A stretch of DNA of 64,000 nt from Escarpia spicata (GCA_963995525.1 OZ023209.1:11869510-11933509), one strand, 5' to 3'; shown: positions 1-13,883, counted from the stretch's first letter. Numbers and translations are program-made. Notes: generated by a model from the sequence alone, not told the origin.

Positions 1-1842
1 GGCAACCCTGAACTGCCGATCATCTTGAGCAGTGACGCATCTCCTTACGGGATTGGAAGCGTACTGTCACACAGATTGCCCGATGGCAGCGACAAGCCTA
101 TCGCATACGCATCACGCTCTCTCTTCACAGCGGAAAAGAAGTACGCACAGCTGGAAAAGGAAGCGTTGTCGTTGGTCTTCGGGATATCCAAGTTCCATAA
201 GTACCTTTACGGGAGGGACTTCACGTTGCAGACCGACCACAAGCCGTTGGTCGGGCTGTTGAAGGAAGATCGTGCCATCTCCGCAATGGCTAGTGCACGC
301 ATTCAGAGATGGGCACTAACACTAAGTAACTATCAGTACCATCTGGAGTACAGACCGGGTACGAGTATCTGTCATGCAGACGGATTGAGTCGCTTGCCGC
401 TACCAGACACTCCTGAACGAATACCAGTCCCGGAGGAAGTGGTTCTAGCACTTACAACCATGAACGATACACCCATCACGGCAGAACACATCGCTAAATG
501 GACAGCAACCGATCCGATGCTGTCACAAGTTCTACGGTTCGTGGAAGGAGGATGGCCTAGCGATGTACCACGCGAGTGGGAGAGTTACACTCGAAGGAAA
601 GACGAACTGAGTGTCCAACACGGGGTGCTGATGTGGGGAGCAAGAGTCATCGTACAACCAAAGGGTCGTGACACGTTGTTGAAAGAACTACACGAGACGC
701 ATCCGGGCATAGTGAAGATGAAGGCGTTAGCCCGAAGCTACCTCTGGTGGCCAGGTTTGGACGCTGAAATCGAGATGTGCGTTAAGGACTGCACGACATG
801 CCAAATACACAGCAAACAACCACCAGTGGCACCACTGCATCCATGGGAATGGCCGGGACGAACGTGGCATCGAATACACATTGATTATGCGGGACCGTTC
901 GAGGGACGTATGATACTCATCATAGTCGATGCTCACAGCAAGTACATCGATGCACACGTTGTATCAGCTGCGACAACAAGTGCAACTCTCACGAAGCTAA
1001 GACAGACGTTTGCGATTTTGGGTCTACCAAGCACAGTGGTATCAGATAACGGAAGCTGTTTCAGCAGTGAGGAGTTTGAACAGTTTTGTCGAGCTAACGG
1101 AATCAAACACATCAAGTCTTCACCTTATCACCCATCCAGTAATGGCTTAGCTGAACGCGCCGTTCAGACTGTAAAAGCAGGGTTGAAGACAGATGGCAAC
1201 CTAGAAGATCGTCTCTACACCTTCCCAGCACGCTACAGGGTAACTCCACAAGCTACAACCGGCAGAGCTCCAACAGAGTTTGTGTTGAAGACACCACCGA
1301 GCACACGACTGGATCTTCTACGACCATCCATTCAGAACCGAGTCTTGCGCAAACAGGAAGAAGACAAAGAACGCCACGACCAGAGAGCAGTGGAGCGAAG
1401 TTTCATGACAGGAGACTGTGTCTGGGCGTTGAACTTTCAGGGACAACCGAAATGGGTCGCTACGGTGATAGAGAACCGGCTGGGTCCGCTGACCTTCGCG
1501 GTACGTCTGCAGGATGACAGAGTGTGGAAGCGTCACCAGGATAATTTGCGCGAGAGAAGGCCGATCGAGGCGTCGGAAGAGCGTCTGGTACCACTGAGGG
1601 TTGAAGAGCCTCAACTTCCACCGAGGCTTGCAGAGCGTGAAGTACTACCTCGGTTCGTGCGAACAACAGTGACACCACCACTATCATCTGGCAACTCGTA
1701 CGTGACTGCGGGTACCGCCACAGGAGAGGTGATCTCAAGACCAACAGTTGAACGGTCGCAGTCCTGTGTAGTACCAGACGTGGTAGTACCGCTGAGAAGA
1801 TCACACAGAATGGTGAAGCCACCGGACAGATTGAACTTGTAA
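1..1842 (+). CDS. pol: Ty3/Gypsy retrotransposon pol, 3' part (RNase H and integrase)
   Basis: The frame is open from the first base of the window, so this is the C-terminal part of a longer gag-pol polyprotein. RNase H begins at once: the catalytic Asp of the SDAS motif is at 34-36. An integrase His/Cys zinc-binding segment lies at about 690-800 (final Cys-x2-Cys near 790-801). The integrase core follows, with its catalytic triad at D 883-885, D 1045-1047 and E 1153-1155; the last two have 35 residues between them, the usual DDE spacing. A basic tail without a recognisable chromodomain runs to the stop. The protein would make and insert the cDNA copy of the element. No internal stop is present over 614 codons, so this copy is relatively young. 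Seen: motifs and frame. Known: the domain order RNase H then integrase fits Ty3/Gypsy. Reverse transcriptase, protease and gag lie upstream of the window. Confidence 0.93.
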   Translation, partial: GNPELPIILSSDASPYGIGSVLSHRLPDGSDKPIAYASRSLFTAEKKYAQLEKEALSLVFGISKFHKYLYGRDFTLQTDHKPLVGLLKEDRAISAMASARIQRWALTLSNYQYHLEYRPGTSICHADGLSRLPLPDTPERIPVPEEVVLALTTMNDTPITAEHIAKWTATDPMLSQVLRFVEGGWPSDVPREWESYTRRKDELSVQHGVLMWGARVIVQPKGRDTLLKELHETHPGIVKMKALARSYLWWPGLDAEIEMCVKDCTTCQIHSKQPPVAPLHPWEWPGRTWHRIHIDYAGPFEGRMILIIVDAHSKYIDAHVVSAATTSATLTKLRQTFAILGLPSTVVSDNGSCFSSEEFEQFCRANGIKHIKSSPYHPSSNGLAERAVQTVKAGLKTDGNLEDRLYTFPARYRVTPQATTGRAPTEFVLKTPPSTRLDLLRPSIQNRVLRKQEEDKERHDQRAVERSFMTGDCVWALNFQGQPKWVATVIENRLGPLTFAVRLQDDRVWKRHQDNLRERRPIEASEERLVPLRVEEPQLPPRLAEREVLPRFVRTTVTPPLSSGNSYVTAGTATGEVISRPTVERSQSCVVPDVVVPLRRSHRMVKPPDRLNL

Positions 1843-2034
1843 AGTCTATATTACTGTCATAACGGACAATGCATAGACTAGGTTTCGGTAGCTGTAGCTA
1901 GTCGCGAGAGCACTAGATTAGTACTATAAACAATGGCATACTATCTATCTTAGATATGACATTGATACGTATAAGGGACTCTTGTTTGTGTTAAAAGTTT
2001 ACATTTTTATAATTATACTAATTATGTTTTTCTT

Positions 2035-2174
2035 AAAGGGGAGGAATGTTAGATCCTTGATCGCCGAACCGTTTACCATGCCCCGTTTCCTCCTTTTACA
2101 TCTCAATGTGTCACAATAAACGTGTTCATACTTTCTCTGCGAGAATCTTCATTCTATAATGTCGCTGCACGACA
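2035..2174 (+). mobile_element. Polypurine tract and 3' LTR of the Ty3/Gypsy element
   Basis: A polypurine tract (AAAGGGGAGGAA, 2035-2046) is followed directly by TGTTAG at 2047, the canonical TG start of an LTR. A polyadenylation signal AATAAA lies at 2115-2120. The 5' LTR is outside the window, so the right end cannot be set by comparison; an ACGACA near 2174 is my estimate. Confidence 0.7.
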
Positions 2175-4084
2175 GTTTCTCTCTTTCCATTTGCCGTGGT
2201 GGTATTGATTAACTCTAAATGGTATTTCCTTTCGTAGTTTGTTCGACTCGTTTTTGTGTAATATAATTCGCCTTGTTTTATATATTAATACACTAACTGT
2301 GGTCGTATTTCTTCCCAGGATCCAAGGCCCACTCGGGTATTTTATGTTCACTTGATTCCTTACTCCCATTGACCCCAGATCCACCGACTGACGACGCATT
2401 TAAACAGTGAGGTAGTTATTTCGAGTTATTTACTGCATCTCAGTGAAACATAAGAATGGGAGCCACTCAACGTTATTATGTCTCAACGTCAGCTTTACCG
2501 CAAGATGCTTAGTCAGTCACTCAGAAAATTGAATCAAGAAACGTTTGGCAGGAATAGCAGAATCTTAGCTCACAGACAGGCACGTATTCTACTGGACACT
2601 GATCACTGTGTTATTAGGCCTACACACATTGGGAGACAGAGAGTTTGTTGAGAAACTCATTTGTTGTTGTTTGTTTCCCACTGTGATGCACTATTTGACA
2701 CATTATGTTGACCCATTTTATGTGATACCTTGCCCTAAGGGTGATAATCGTTCTTAGTTCTCATGGATTCGTGTAGAGATTCACATAATAAAAACGGAAA
2801 CGGAGGGAGCTTATATAACCACGAGTATTTGATGGTGCACAATGTAAATGCGCAAAGATGTGTCGGAAGCATCATTTCAAACACATTGTCATACAACAAA
2901 ATCATATCCAATGCGCCTTCAAGACATCAAAACAAACTTTCTCACAATCACATAGATGTCGGTCATTGAGTATCACACATTCCCCCACACGCATGCGCGC
3001 GCGCGCACCCGCACGCACACACACATACACGTGGCTCCCATGCACGGGTCCATTGGTAAACAGGCACTGTCAAGTACGAAATTCCAATATCGAAGCATTA
3101 AAAATACATGAAATCACGCGTCTTTCATTAACTGTCTGTGCCATTTGTGTAATGACGGGAAGGAGACACACTATGTCAAATGACAAATTATTGTATTGTT
3201 TCATTCTACCCCTTTCGGAGTATAAGAAACATTCGTTTAACTGTTTAAAAGTTAAATCACACATATTATACATAACAATAATATAACCACTATGTGTGTG
3301 TTAATATATTATTACTCTATTACTATAAAACATTAGTTAACGTAGCATAATTATATGAATTTACGAAAAAGAAAACAACGACATTATATATTTAACAAAT
3401 TTAGCTAGCTTAGACAATTGTTTAAACATTTTAACATTAACTAATTGGCATAATTTAAGCTCATTTGGTCTTACTATAAAATATCGATGTAAATATTGTT
3501 GCCGAATACGTCCCGAGTTTACTTCGCGTAGGTACAGCATCTCGTAGATCGACTTTATCGGCGCCATTTGTAATGGCGGGAACCAAAGAGACACACTATG
3601 ACGTAACTAACCGTCCGAGTTTAGCTAGCGTTGTTACGGCATTTGTGACAACGTCATGAAAAATGGCGGCCACATAGATCGAAGTTATCGTTGGAGTGAA
3701 GCTGACATCCCCCGCTCCCCCCACTCAGCCGTCGCTTCCACAATTGTTTCGTCGCATCGTCATAACTGACCTTGGAGTGAAACGGCGCAATAGCTTGATC
3801 ATCGGACTAGAGAAAGTGCAGTGTCGAGCGGCGCATTAATCCTCTCCAAATAAACCAACCAGGCCAAATAACAGCAAAACAATGTAGTCACTACTTATAG
3901 TAAATGTAAACTGCCAAAGGCAAAAAAGGAGCCATTTAACATCATGGTTAACATAATGAAGCTAGATATAATTGTGGGTGGAGTCATGGTTGCATGGAGA
4001 TATAGGAAACGGTGAGTGCTTCCCTGTCGATGCATATGAAAACTGAGGCGAGACCGCACCACAGAACCCGCACCACAGAACCAC
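2175..4084. other. Gene-free interval with short dispersed repeats
   Basis: I see no supported gene here. A short CG/CA microsatellite lies at about 2985-3030. Two related segments containing GACACACTATG, near 3146-3184 and 3566-3602, suggest fragments of one dispersed repeat. Confidence 0.5.
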
Positions 4085-4915
4085 GTGATCATCAAGGCGG
4101 GGTGTTCATTGCAGCAAAGAAGGATCTTAAGTTATCACATATAAGGAATCTGATCTGGAAACTGACTGTGAAATATTATGGTGCAAAACTAACATAAAAG
4201 GCAAAAAAACATTACATGTAGGAACATATTATAGACCCAATGAAGGAGATGAAGCCAGCATAGACCAACTTGAAGCTTTGCTACTAAGGATCGGGAATAG
4301 GGAAGAAAACATACTACTTGCCGGCGACTTCACCTTCCCGGGATGGGACTGGAAAGGGTCTAAGCTCAAGCCTTGTAACCAACCAAATCTTCACCACTGC
4401 TTTGGAGAGACACTGGAAGACCGAGGACTGGTGCAGTTGGTTGACCAACCGACCAGAGACAGGAACACACTTGACCTCTTAATCACCTACACCCCATCCA
4501 AAGTCATTCGTGTGGATGTCATACCATGAGTGTCCGATCATGACTGCCCCGTGGTGGAGTTAGATGTTAAGCCCACAAGGAGAGTCAAGAAGCCAAGAAA
4601 AGTCCCCATGTACAAGAAAGCCCGGTGGGATACACTAGCAATTGAGCTGGAAGAGATGGGAGCTGAGATCAGAAGACTGGCACCAACAACACCGGTAAAC
4701 ACACTGTGGAAGATGTTCCAAAAAGCCATCGAGGAAGGCATCGAAAAACACATACCATGGAAGACCTTTAAAAGTAAAGACAGCCTACCGTACATCACCC
4801 GAGAGATCGAAAAGCTAATAAAAAACGAGATAGACTCTACAAGAGGAGGAACAGATCACAAAAGAACTTTGAACACTCTACTGCCAAGTACCAAAATCAG
4901 AACAGCAAATTAAAA
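4085..4915 (+). pseudogene. LINE apurinic-type endonuclease, broken
   Basis: This is the C-terminal half of an exonuclease-endonuclease-phosphatase domain, which in an active LINE nicks the target DNA. Visible landmarks are GGVFIAAK near 4098, a YYRP motif near 4230, GDF at about 4324, LDLLIT near 4470 and the catalytic SDHD motif just after an in-frame TGA at 4527-4529. A frameshift separates the first block (ending at about 4197) from the second. The linker towards the reverse transcriptase runs on to 4915. Motifs are read directly; the assignment rests on the conserved order of these motifs in LINE endonucleases. Confidence 0.82.
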
Positions 4916-4969
4916 GACATCAAAAGGGAGATCAACAAAAAACCCAAGAAGAGCATTCTGGGCCCACAT

Positions 4970-6610
4970 TGAATCCACAATCACACTAATGGAGAAAGAA
5001 GAGGAAAAGCACACATGCATGAAGAGGTTCTGGTCCTTCATAAAACACCGTAACAAGGACTATGAAAGTGTAGCACCACTCAAACACCTAGGCCAAACCG
5101 ACACTTGTCGCAAGGAAAGCGCCAACATCATAAACCGATAATTGGAGTCAGTATTCACCAAAGAAACCCGCCTGACCAGGCCTACCAGACCAGATCTACT
5201 CCCTGATCAGTCGGTTCATCCGCCAATGGAGGACATTGGAATCACAGAACCAGGAGTGCAGAAATTACTGGATCGACTCAAAGTGCACAAGATTGGACGA
5301 CGTGTACTCAAGGAGCTCGCAACCACCATCGCACCCATACTGACAGGCATATTCAAGGGGTCTCATGAATCAGGAGAGGTCCGTGATGAATGGCTGATAG
5401 CAAATGTAATTTCAATCTACACGAAAGGGCAGAAAAACCAAGCCGGAAACTACAGACCCATCTCACTCACATGTATATCCTGTAAACTGCTTGAACATAT
5501 CATCACCACCAGCACCATGAGACACGCCAATACATATAATATATTGTACAAGCTCCAACACGGATTCCGCAGTATGAGATCCTGTGAAACCAGCTGCTTG
5601 AGTTTGTCGCTGATATAGCTAATGCAACGCAGAAGGGAGCCCAGACAGATATCTTATTAATGGACTTCACAGAAGCCTTCGACAAAGTCGGCCACGCCAA
5701 GCTAGTCCAAAAACTCCACTATTACGGCATCCAGGGCAAGACGAACAAGTGGATCGAGAGTTTCCTCGCCAATAGAAAACAAACAGTCGTGCTGGAAGGG
5801 GAGAGGTCGTACGAGGCGAAAGTCACCTCTGGCGTTCCTCAAGGATCTGTCCTAGGGCCCTGCCTCTTCCTCATCAGCGACATCCCTAACCAAATAACAT
5901 CAAGAGTCAGACTGTTTGCCGACGACACTGTCGTGTACCTCACCATAAGATCCACCAGGGATGGGAAAACACTCCAGAGTGACCTGCAGAAACTCGGGGA
6001 GTGGGAGAGGAAATGGCAGATGGAGTTCCACCCAGGGAAGTGTCAGGTGCTCAATATCACACGCAACAGACAAATCGTAGAGTATGACTATATACTCCAC
6101 GGCAATAAGTTGGAACACGTCAGCACAGCCAAATATCTAGGAATCACACTATTCCACGACCTACGATGGAACCAGCACATTGCCAACATCATCAACAAAG
6201 CCAATAGAACACTTGGATTTCTGAGACGTAACCACCAGATAAACAACCCACAGCTGAAAGCCACTGCCTACAACACATTAGTAAGACCATCGGTGGAGTA
6301 TGCTTCATCAGTATAGAAATGGTGCAGAGGAGAGCGGCACGCTTCACCATATACAGATACAGAAACAGATCAAGCGTATCTGACATTATATAAGAGTTTG
6401 GATATACATCACTGGAGGAGCGACGAGAAAATCAAAGATAACGTTGCTATATAAGATGAGGAACGGGCAGTACTGACTCCCGTACACCGACCAACCCGGC
6501 ATAATTATACTCAGGCATATATTGTGCCAAATTCTAGTGCCGACTACCACAGTTTCTCCTTTTTCCCAAGGACAGTGAGACAGTGGAATGCCCTCCAAGA
6601 ATCAACCGTC
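4970..6610 (+). pseudogene. LINE reverse transcriptase, broken
   Basis: Reverse transcriptase of the same LINE, spread over at least three frames. The NYRPISLT motif is near 5450 and HGFR near 5560. After a frameshift near 5590, a 218-codon block (5660-6316) holds MDFTEAFDKV, GVPQGSVLGP and the catalytic FADD motif (near 5920). A further frame change near 6316 leads into the C-terminal region typical of these elements (RRAARF and SPFS-type segments to about 6600). Multiple frameshifts and stops make it non-functional. The block 5221-5340 also appears to lack part of the segment upstream of the palm. Confidence 0.85.
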
Positions 6611-7066
6611 ACCGCCCCATCACTGGACTCCGGATGCTAGCAGCCGAGAACAAGATTTAACAAGATTGCCACCCAGAGAATTAACTCTAGGTAGCAGGTG
6701 GACAAGGAGTAAGACAAAAAAGCCTCGTAAACCTGCACAAAACAAAACAAAAACAAAAAATTGTACCCGCCTACACTGACAAAAGCCGTCAACTTAATGA
6801 CGTTGTTCAGTTTAAATATGAAGAAGAAGAGATGTGTAATGAGAAACAACAGTCGGGAAACAGCGTAACATTAATGACGGAAGAACTAAATTGGGAGTCC
6901 CTGTAGATCGTCGCAGATATTAGAACTATTCGTACCTTTATATTGCGGTACGTATCGCGTTGAGAAGTAGAGCATGTTCAATGATGCATACTTATTCGTG
7001 AAAATGTTCATCAAGTTGGAAAAATAAAATAGCACAATTTTGTTAATACACAACAGTTTGTCTTCC

Positions 7067-7632
7067 ATATAGCATGATTATTCTCTGCATATAAGTACGT
7101 CACTATCATCAATCGTATATGGAACATAACACAAATACATTTAATAGTGGAACAATGTGCATAATAATAATTGTATTGAACCATTGCTGTAAGGTCAAAA
7201 CATAAATGCATTAATCTAGCCCGAAGGCTTAATGATAGTAAAATCGTCATATTAACTCCCAAATTACATTATTGTACTCTGTATATAAGTGTGCTACTGT
7301 CATGAGTATCAATTGTATAGGTACCATAATATAAATACATTTAATTGGGAACATCGTGTATAACAAACACTTGATATAAGGTCAGACGTAAACACGTGAA
7401 TCTAGCTGAAAGGCTTAACTGAGGTAAATCGCCGAATTCTCTCCAATATACCATGACTATTCTCTGTATATAAACTTGCTGTTGTCGTCAGCATCAGCCG
7501 TACACACAACATAACACAAATACATTTAGTAGGATAACATTACATATACTAATTATACGAAACCGTTCGCGTAATGTCAAAACACGATACAGTAACGTAG
7601 CCCAAATGCTTAATTCAGGGATAATCGCCGAA
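7067..7632. repeat. Diverged tandem repeat, about 180-bp unit, three copies
   Basis: Three consecutive copies, starting near 7067, 7262 and 7445, share the same order of landmarks: an ATTcTCTGtATATAAg core, an AACATAACACAAATACATTTA block, a GGTCA block and an AGGCTTAA block near the end. The copies differ by many substitutions and small indels. No reading frame is conserved between them. Confidence 0.7.
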
Positions 7633-7828
7633 TTATGTACATTTAACTTATGCAACAAGTATGTGGCAACATGTTGCGCTAATTACTGCAACATTCAAAA
7701 CAGTTTTGACTACATGTCTTTGTTGAAAACAAAACTAGCATTTGTGTATCATGACGTCATAAATTATAATGGTCGTTATGTTAATAAAGACTAGTTATGA
7801 TTGTGTCTCTCCATCAACAAACGCACGA

Positions 7829-8500
7829 CTACTCATCATCTTCCTCATCATCACTGGCGTCACCCAACACTGGCGTCACCCACCACTGAGTTCGAGCAAC
7901 CCGAGCCCCGGCATTGACCACACGCAGGGAACACACGAAGTTGTTCTTGCGGCATGTGCAGCTTGCAGTACAGCAACCTGTGGAGCAGTTACATCTGATT
8001 ACGTGCAACAGGGCATCTGGTGCTGGAGGCAGGTCTGTTATGACGGGAACAAGATCACCGTCGCACATCTTCCACCCCCAACCTTCTGGTCTCAAGTGGC
8101 TTACACCCATGCACTCCTGCACTTGCAGGTACACCCGCATGCTGTGATAGCGCGCTGCTGCTGATGTCGGAGGTACGGTCTGTGATTAAATGTGCAAACT
8201 CTTTATTGCTGCCTTCTCACAGAACCGTCATTACCTCAGAGAATCCAGACTGTCTTCTGGTTTGCCATTGTAGAGACACACAAGCGTTCTCTCCCCCCTG
8301 CCATTACAACCTGTTCTATTGATATATCATGCCTTCGAAACACTTCGGCTTGTCGCTGGAAATGCTGGTAGGAGCCAAGTTTCTTAAGTGATGCTCCTTT
8401 TCCAAGGCCATATAACAGGGATGTGGTGTCACATCCTAATATAGCATGGATGAAAAGGATGTTCTCCCATGAGAGCTCTGCCTTTCGTCCCTCTTTGATT
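7829..8500 (-). pseudogene. Conserved invertebrate protein with HA-x-GCDTTS motif and Cys-rich tail, broken
   Basis: Read on the minus strand from about 8500 down, one frame gives HAILGCDTTS followed by a GKG segment. A frameshift near 8280 and an in-frame stop near 8195 follow, then an open block of 103 codons (8140-7829). That block contains a Cys-rich cluster (CNCSTGCCTASCTC) and an acidic end. I recognise this combination from uncharacterised invertebrate proteins that are often multicopy and repeat-associated, but I know no function. The Cys cluster recalls the tesmin/TSO1 CXC type; that link is weak. At least two disruptions make it a pseudogene. The N-terminal part should lie at higher coordinates, where the assembly gap begins. 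Confidence 0.6.
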
Positions 8501-8564
8501 CAGGGGAACCAAGAGCGAGATTCCGGACTGCATTGTCCCAGCAGATCTAACTAATCGCAGACCC

Positions 8565-8631
8565 ATGACGGTTGCGGCTGTGCTGGATGGACCTGTGCTC
8601 GTTCAAATGCTTCGTCCTGCTAACCGTCCAT
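8565..8631 (+). pseudogene. Possible middle fragment of the same family, opposite strand
   Basis: The 22 codons before the gap (read from ATG 8565, ending RPANRP) resemble what I recall of the middle of the same HA-x-GCDTTS family, but they lie on the plus strand. If correct, the locus is rearranged at the gap. The stretch is too short to be certain. Confidence 0.3.
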
Positions 8632-8831
8632 NNNNNNNNNNNNNNNNNNNNNNNNNNNNNNNNNNNNNNNNNNNNNNNNNNNNNNNNNNNNNNNNNNNNN
8701 NNNNNNNNNNNNNNNNNNNNNNNNNNNNNNNNNNNNNNNNNNNNNNNNNNNNNNNNNNNNNNNNNNNNNNNNNNNNNNNNNNNNNNNNNNNNNNNNNNNN
8801 NNNNNNNNNNNNNNNNNNNNNNNNNNNNNNN
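8632..8831. other. Assembly gap (200 Ns)
   Basis: Exactly 200 undetermined bases, a conventional scaffold-gap length, so the true distance is unknown. Reading frames crossing it are meaningless. Confidence 0.99.
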
Positions 8832-9880
8832 TCAAAGCGGAACGGGCAACTGACTGAGTTAATTTTACGTGACACTTATAAATAAGTAAGCCATTTCAAG
8901 AGATATTCAATGATATATCAACAAAGGTGTAGCCCGTATTAAACGCGACACCAGCTGAACTGTTTGCAGAACTAAGAAATAATTCGTGGTCGTGTAGTGT
9001 TTTTGAAGAATGATCTGCTGAACAAACAGTGACGTGTGCAATAGTGTGCCGGTTGGCGTTGTTATATGTAGGTACACGTTCGTGGAGCGCTTACGGCAGA
9101 TGGGGTTCGGAGGCTGTATTAAGTTCCATATGCAAAACCGGCGTGAAACAGTTTTAAATAAACCACTTAGCACAGGAAGCCGAAAATGACAGCTGCGGAA
9201 GGGTCGTGAACACGACAACAAAACATTGACGAATACTATTGCTGCTGCTGCTGCTACGAAATAGATATGTGTGTGATGTGTACGGCCGGATCTGCAAATC
9301 TCGAGAGAGACAGACAGACATAGACAAACAGACGGACAGACTGGCAGGCAGAGGTTAAGCCCCTCTGCTGCCCATGATGACACCAACGAAGTGGATACAT
9401 TACTCCCCATGCCGACTGTGTGGAGAGACGTACAATTTGAAGATTTTGGTTCATGAGAACGGCATAACCCACTTTGTCACCTGTCCACTGGTTGTGATTA
9501 TTGTACGCCATGGTAGTGCGCCACGGTGGTGTCTTATAAGCCACGTGTACCTTCAAAGACCGTATACAAATTTTGCCTGATCCCTGGGCTGCCATCCTTT
9601 GGTCCGAACATTGTTGTAAGACCGCTGGCATAGCGAAGTTCTTAAACAACAACCGAATTGATCTTCCCCGGCCTTGTTTAAAACAGTTAAGACAGAAGGA
9701 AAGTTCAGTATTTTCGTCTTGTTTGTTGTTGACCGCTTAAATTTTTTCTTGCATATTTAAGCGTACGAAGGCTAAGTTGGTATACAACGTGAAATAACTC
9801 TAAATTTACTATTGTATTTAGTGTTTAGTTTCTGTCGTCTTCGGGATTAGCTGCGAAACATTTTACACTGAATTGTTTGT
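8832..9880. other. No recognisable feature
   Basis: Only short GCT and GACA/CAGA repeats (near 9240-9255 and 9305-9350) are visible. The open frames on both strands between 8907 and 9652 overlap each other and resemble nothing I know. Confidence 0.4.
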
Positions 9881-9889
9881 TCATGACAT

Positions 9890-11025
<1,136 letters not shown>

Positions 11026-11554
11026 AGCGCCCATCCGTCTTTAAACGACACATCCGCTTTATACTTTATATACTTTTAGGACGAGCTGTTCAAAATGTCG
11101 ACCACACGGAAAAACATAAGACATATTTCGGTAAACATTTGCCATTTTTTGGTTCATGAAAGAGACAGAAAGAAACGAGGTCTTCATTGACTATAATATC
11201 ACAACACTCGACCTCCCAATATCAAGTGTAGGCCCTAACTAAATTATGTTTATTTTTGGTAAAGTTGACGTTTATCGTTGGGAAAGTGACGCGACAGCGA
11301 GAAAAGGGTAAATGACTTACAGTGATCTTCATGTCGCAGTCTGCGGGAAACTACGTAGGAAATCTTAAATGTACACATATTGTTTGATTTATGTGAGAAA
11401 CTGCGTAATGTCGAATAGTTTCATTGCTTCTTATATGCAGATGGGGGTAACATGTAGTACGATCAATATCACAGGTTAAATGTACCACAGGATGAAGTGT
11501 GCAGGCAAAATAACAAAAACGTACACACACTGATACATACATATAAGCATACAT

Positions 11555-11575
11555 GCATGTACACACACACACACA

Positions 11576-11660
<85 letters not shown>

Positions 11661-11995
11661 GTACACAAGCACATGTACATATATGCAATATAAATGGTTC
11701 GGCAGGTATGTGTGTGAATACATATCTACATACATATAGGTATAGCATAGAGGTAGTATATGTATGTATTTATGTATGTATGCATGTATGTATGTATGTA
11801 TGCATGTATGTATGTATGTATGTATGTATGTATGTATGTATGTATGTATGTATGTGTGTATGTGTGTATGTGTGTATGTGTGTATGTGTGTATGTGTGTA
11901 TGTGTGTATGTTTGTATGCGTGTATGCGTGTATGCGTGTATGTGTGTATGTGTGTATGTGTGTGTGTGTGTGTGTATGTGTGTATGTGTGTATGT

Positions 11996-12034
<39 letters not shown>

Positions 12035-12520
12035 TATGTGTGTACGTATGTTCGTGTGTACGTATATAGGTGTGTACGTATGTACATGTGTACGTATGTA
12101 GATGTCACGTATGTATGTATGTTTGTATGTATGAACGTACGTTTGTATGTGTGTTTGTATGCGTATATGTGTGCATGTACATATATATATATGAATGTCT
12201 GAATGTATACAATTTATGTTTTGAAGATTACGTCCTATTATATGTACAGTTAAACACCCACAAGCGCGTGCGCGGAAACATACCCACCCACCTGCACACA
12301 CACATACACTCATGAGCACGCACGCAAGCACGCACGTACGCACGCACACACACAAGCACACAAGCACACAAGCACACAAGCACACAAGCACACAAGCACA
12401 CAAGCACACACATATACTCATGCACGCACGCACGTACACACGCACACTCACACGCACACAATACACACACACAGACACACATACACACACACGCACGCAT
12501 GCACGCACATAGACGCATGC
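11555..12520. repeat. Microsatellites (AC)n, (TATG)n/(TGTG)n and (CACG/CACA)n
   Basis: An (AC)n run of about 90 bp at 11567-11660 is followed by (TATG)n at 11755-12180, grading from pure TATG into TATGTGTG, and by CA-rich arrays with an AAGCACAC unit at 12290-12510. All Cys/Val/Tyr- and Thr/His-periodic open frames here are repeat artefacts. Confidence 0.95.
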
Positions 12521-13883
12521 CGAACCATTGTAGTTACCTGATTGAAGTAGAATAAGCTATACTATATTTCGACTCTTCTACCGTCTCCACGCACCGCTAC
12601 TCCTGTGGTACTTGACAAACAGGTGATGCAAAACACCCGACCGTGCCAAGTTCGCCACTTGAAAAGCTCTTCAACCCCCCCCCCCCCCCAACGACATGAC
12701 CCGTTAGTATTATCTGCCATATTGGTCCAAACGGTGTGTAAGTGTTATATAATATTATGTAATGTAATGTTTAACATAGATATTTGTAAATAATAATGTC
12801 TAATATCAAATAGCCGCGGTAACTGCAATGACAACAGCAGTAGTGTGTTGCATGTTTTGTGATTTCTTATTGTTGTCGTTGTCGTCGTCGTTGCTATTGT
12901 TGTTGTTGCTGTTGTTGTTGTTGCTGTTAATGTTAGCCTTGCGGTAACGCTGCCTCTCTTCCATTATGTTGACACTGATCAGACCTAACTAAGTTGTATC
13001 TGGCGTGCAAACAAAAACCGAGCAACTGTTGCCGATAGTCGGCAGCACTTAACCAGACACGAGGCTGGTTTCACGCCTAACGTGTATGTTTATTATTACA
13101 AATATATCACATCAGATAGCAACATCCTGATGAAAGGGGTACATTTATCCTGGAAGCTAATTTACTTACGACTTACGGTAATTGAAAGTGATAGTAAATA
13201 CAACAGTGATGACGTAAATTATAGCTTCCGGCGTCATCACACACTCCATTGTGTACGTCCAACGGTTCGTAACCTTTTCAAGCTGCGACTCAAATTTCTG
13301 TCAATTTAAGCTGCGACTCAAATTTCTCTCACATTTCAAATTTCTGTCACGCGACCTATGCCTTCAAACAGCTAACTTGTGGTAACTGATACCATATACA
13401 ACATTTAAATAAAATGTAATAGACATCGCAAAACCAATATTGTTCAACGTTTTATTGACGTAGAAAGGGGACACCTCTTGCCAACTGAAAGCAAATTTGG
13501 GGAACGGAACTCTGAAGGATTTGGATATGGACTGCATGATTTTCGACTAGTACTCGCTTACCACAGTTTGGCAGCAAGTTGGACAGTAACGGAAAGTTCG
13601 GACAATTACTAGATACTCTTGGCGCGACCCACTCAAAATAGCTAGGCTACCCAATTTTTGGTCGTGACCCAGGGGTTAAGAAACGCTGGTGTACGCGTTA
13701 CCTACACCATGACGTAACCAACTTGTTCCGTCGTAAAAGGACCAATCGAATACGTCTCATTATTAAATCATAATTATAAGTCATGGTGAAACCACGATGA
13801 AAGTCGTGTTAATGGCGACAGCATCGGTTGAATGTACATCGTGAGGTAGACGTGTTGTGGTGAAGTGGATTATCTAGGCAAGG
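12521..13883. other. Gene-free interval
   Basis: It contains a poly-C run near 12676-12690 and a GTT/GTC-rich tract at about 12860-12930. A short direct repeat (AAGCTGCGACTCAAATTTCT) occurs twice, near 13278 and 13308. No supported gene. Confidence 0.5.

Larger units (their letters stand above)
4085..6832 (+). mobile_element. Non-LTR retrotransposon (LINE), 5'-truncated and decayed
   Basis: The segment carries, in order, an endonuclease, a reverse transcriptase and a 3' tail ending in a short (GAA)n run at 6821-6830. The order and motifs fit the CR1/L2/Jockey group of LINEs; I cannot name the clade. The endonuclease starts mid-domain, so the 5' end is missing, as is usual for LINE insertions. 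Several frameshifts and stops show the copy is dead. Confidence 0.85.

Noticed and set aside
11351..12518. Open frames with periodic Cys/Val/Tyr or Thr/His
   Set aside because: Products of TATG, TGTG and CA tetranucleotide or dinucleotide repeats, open in many frames.
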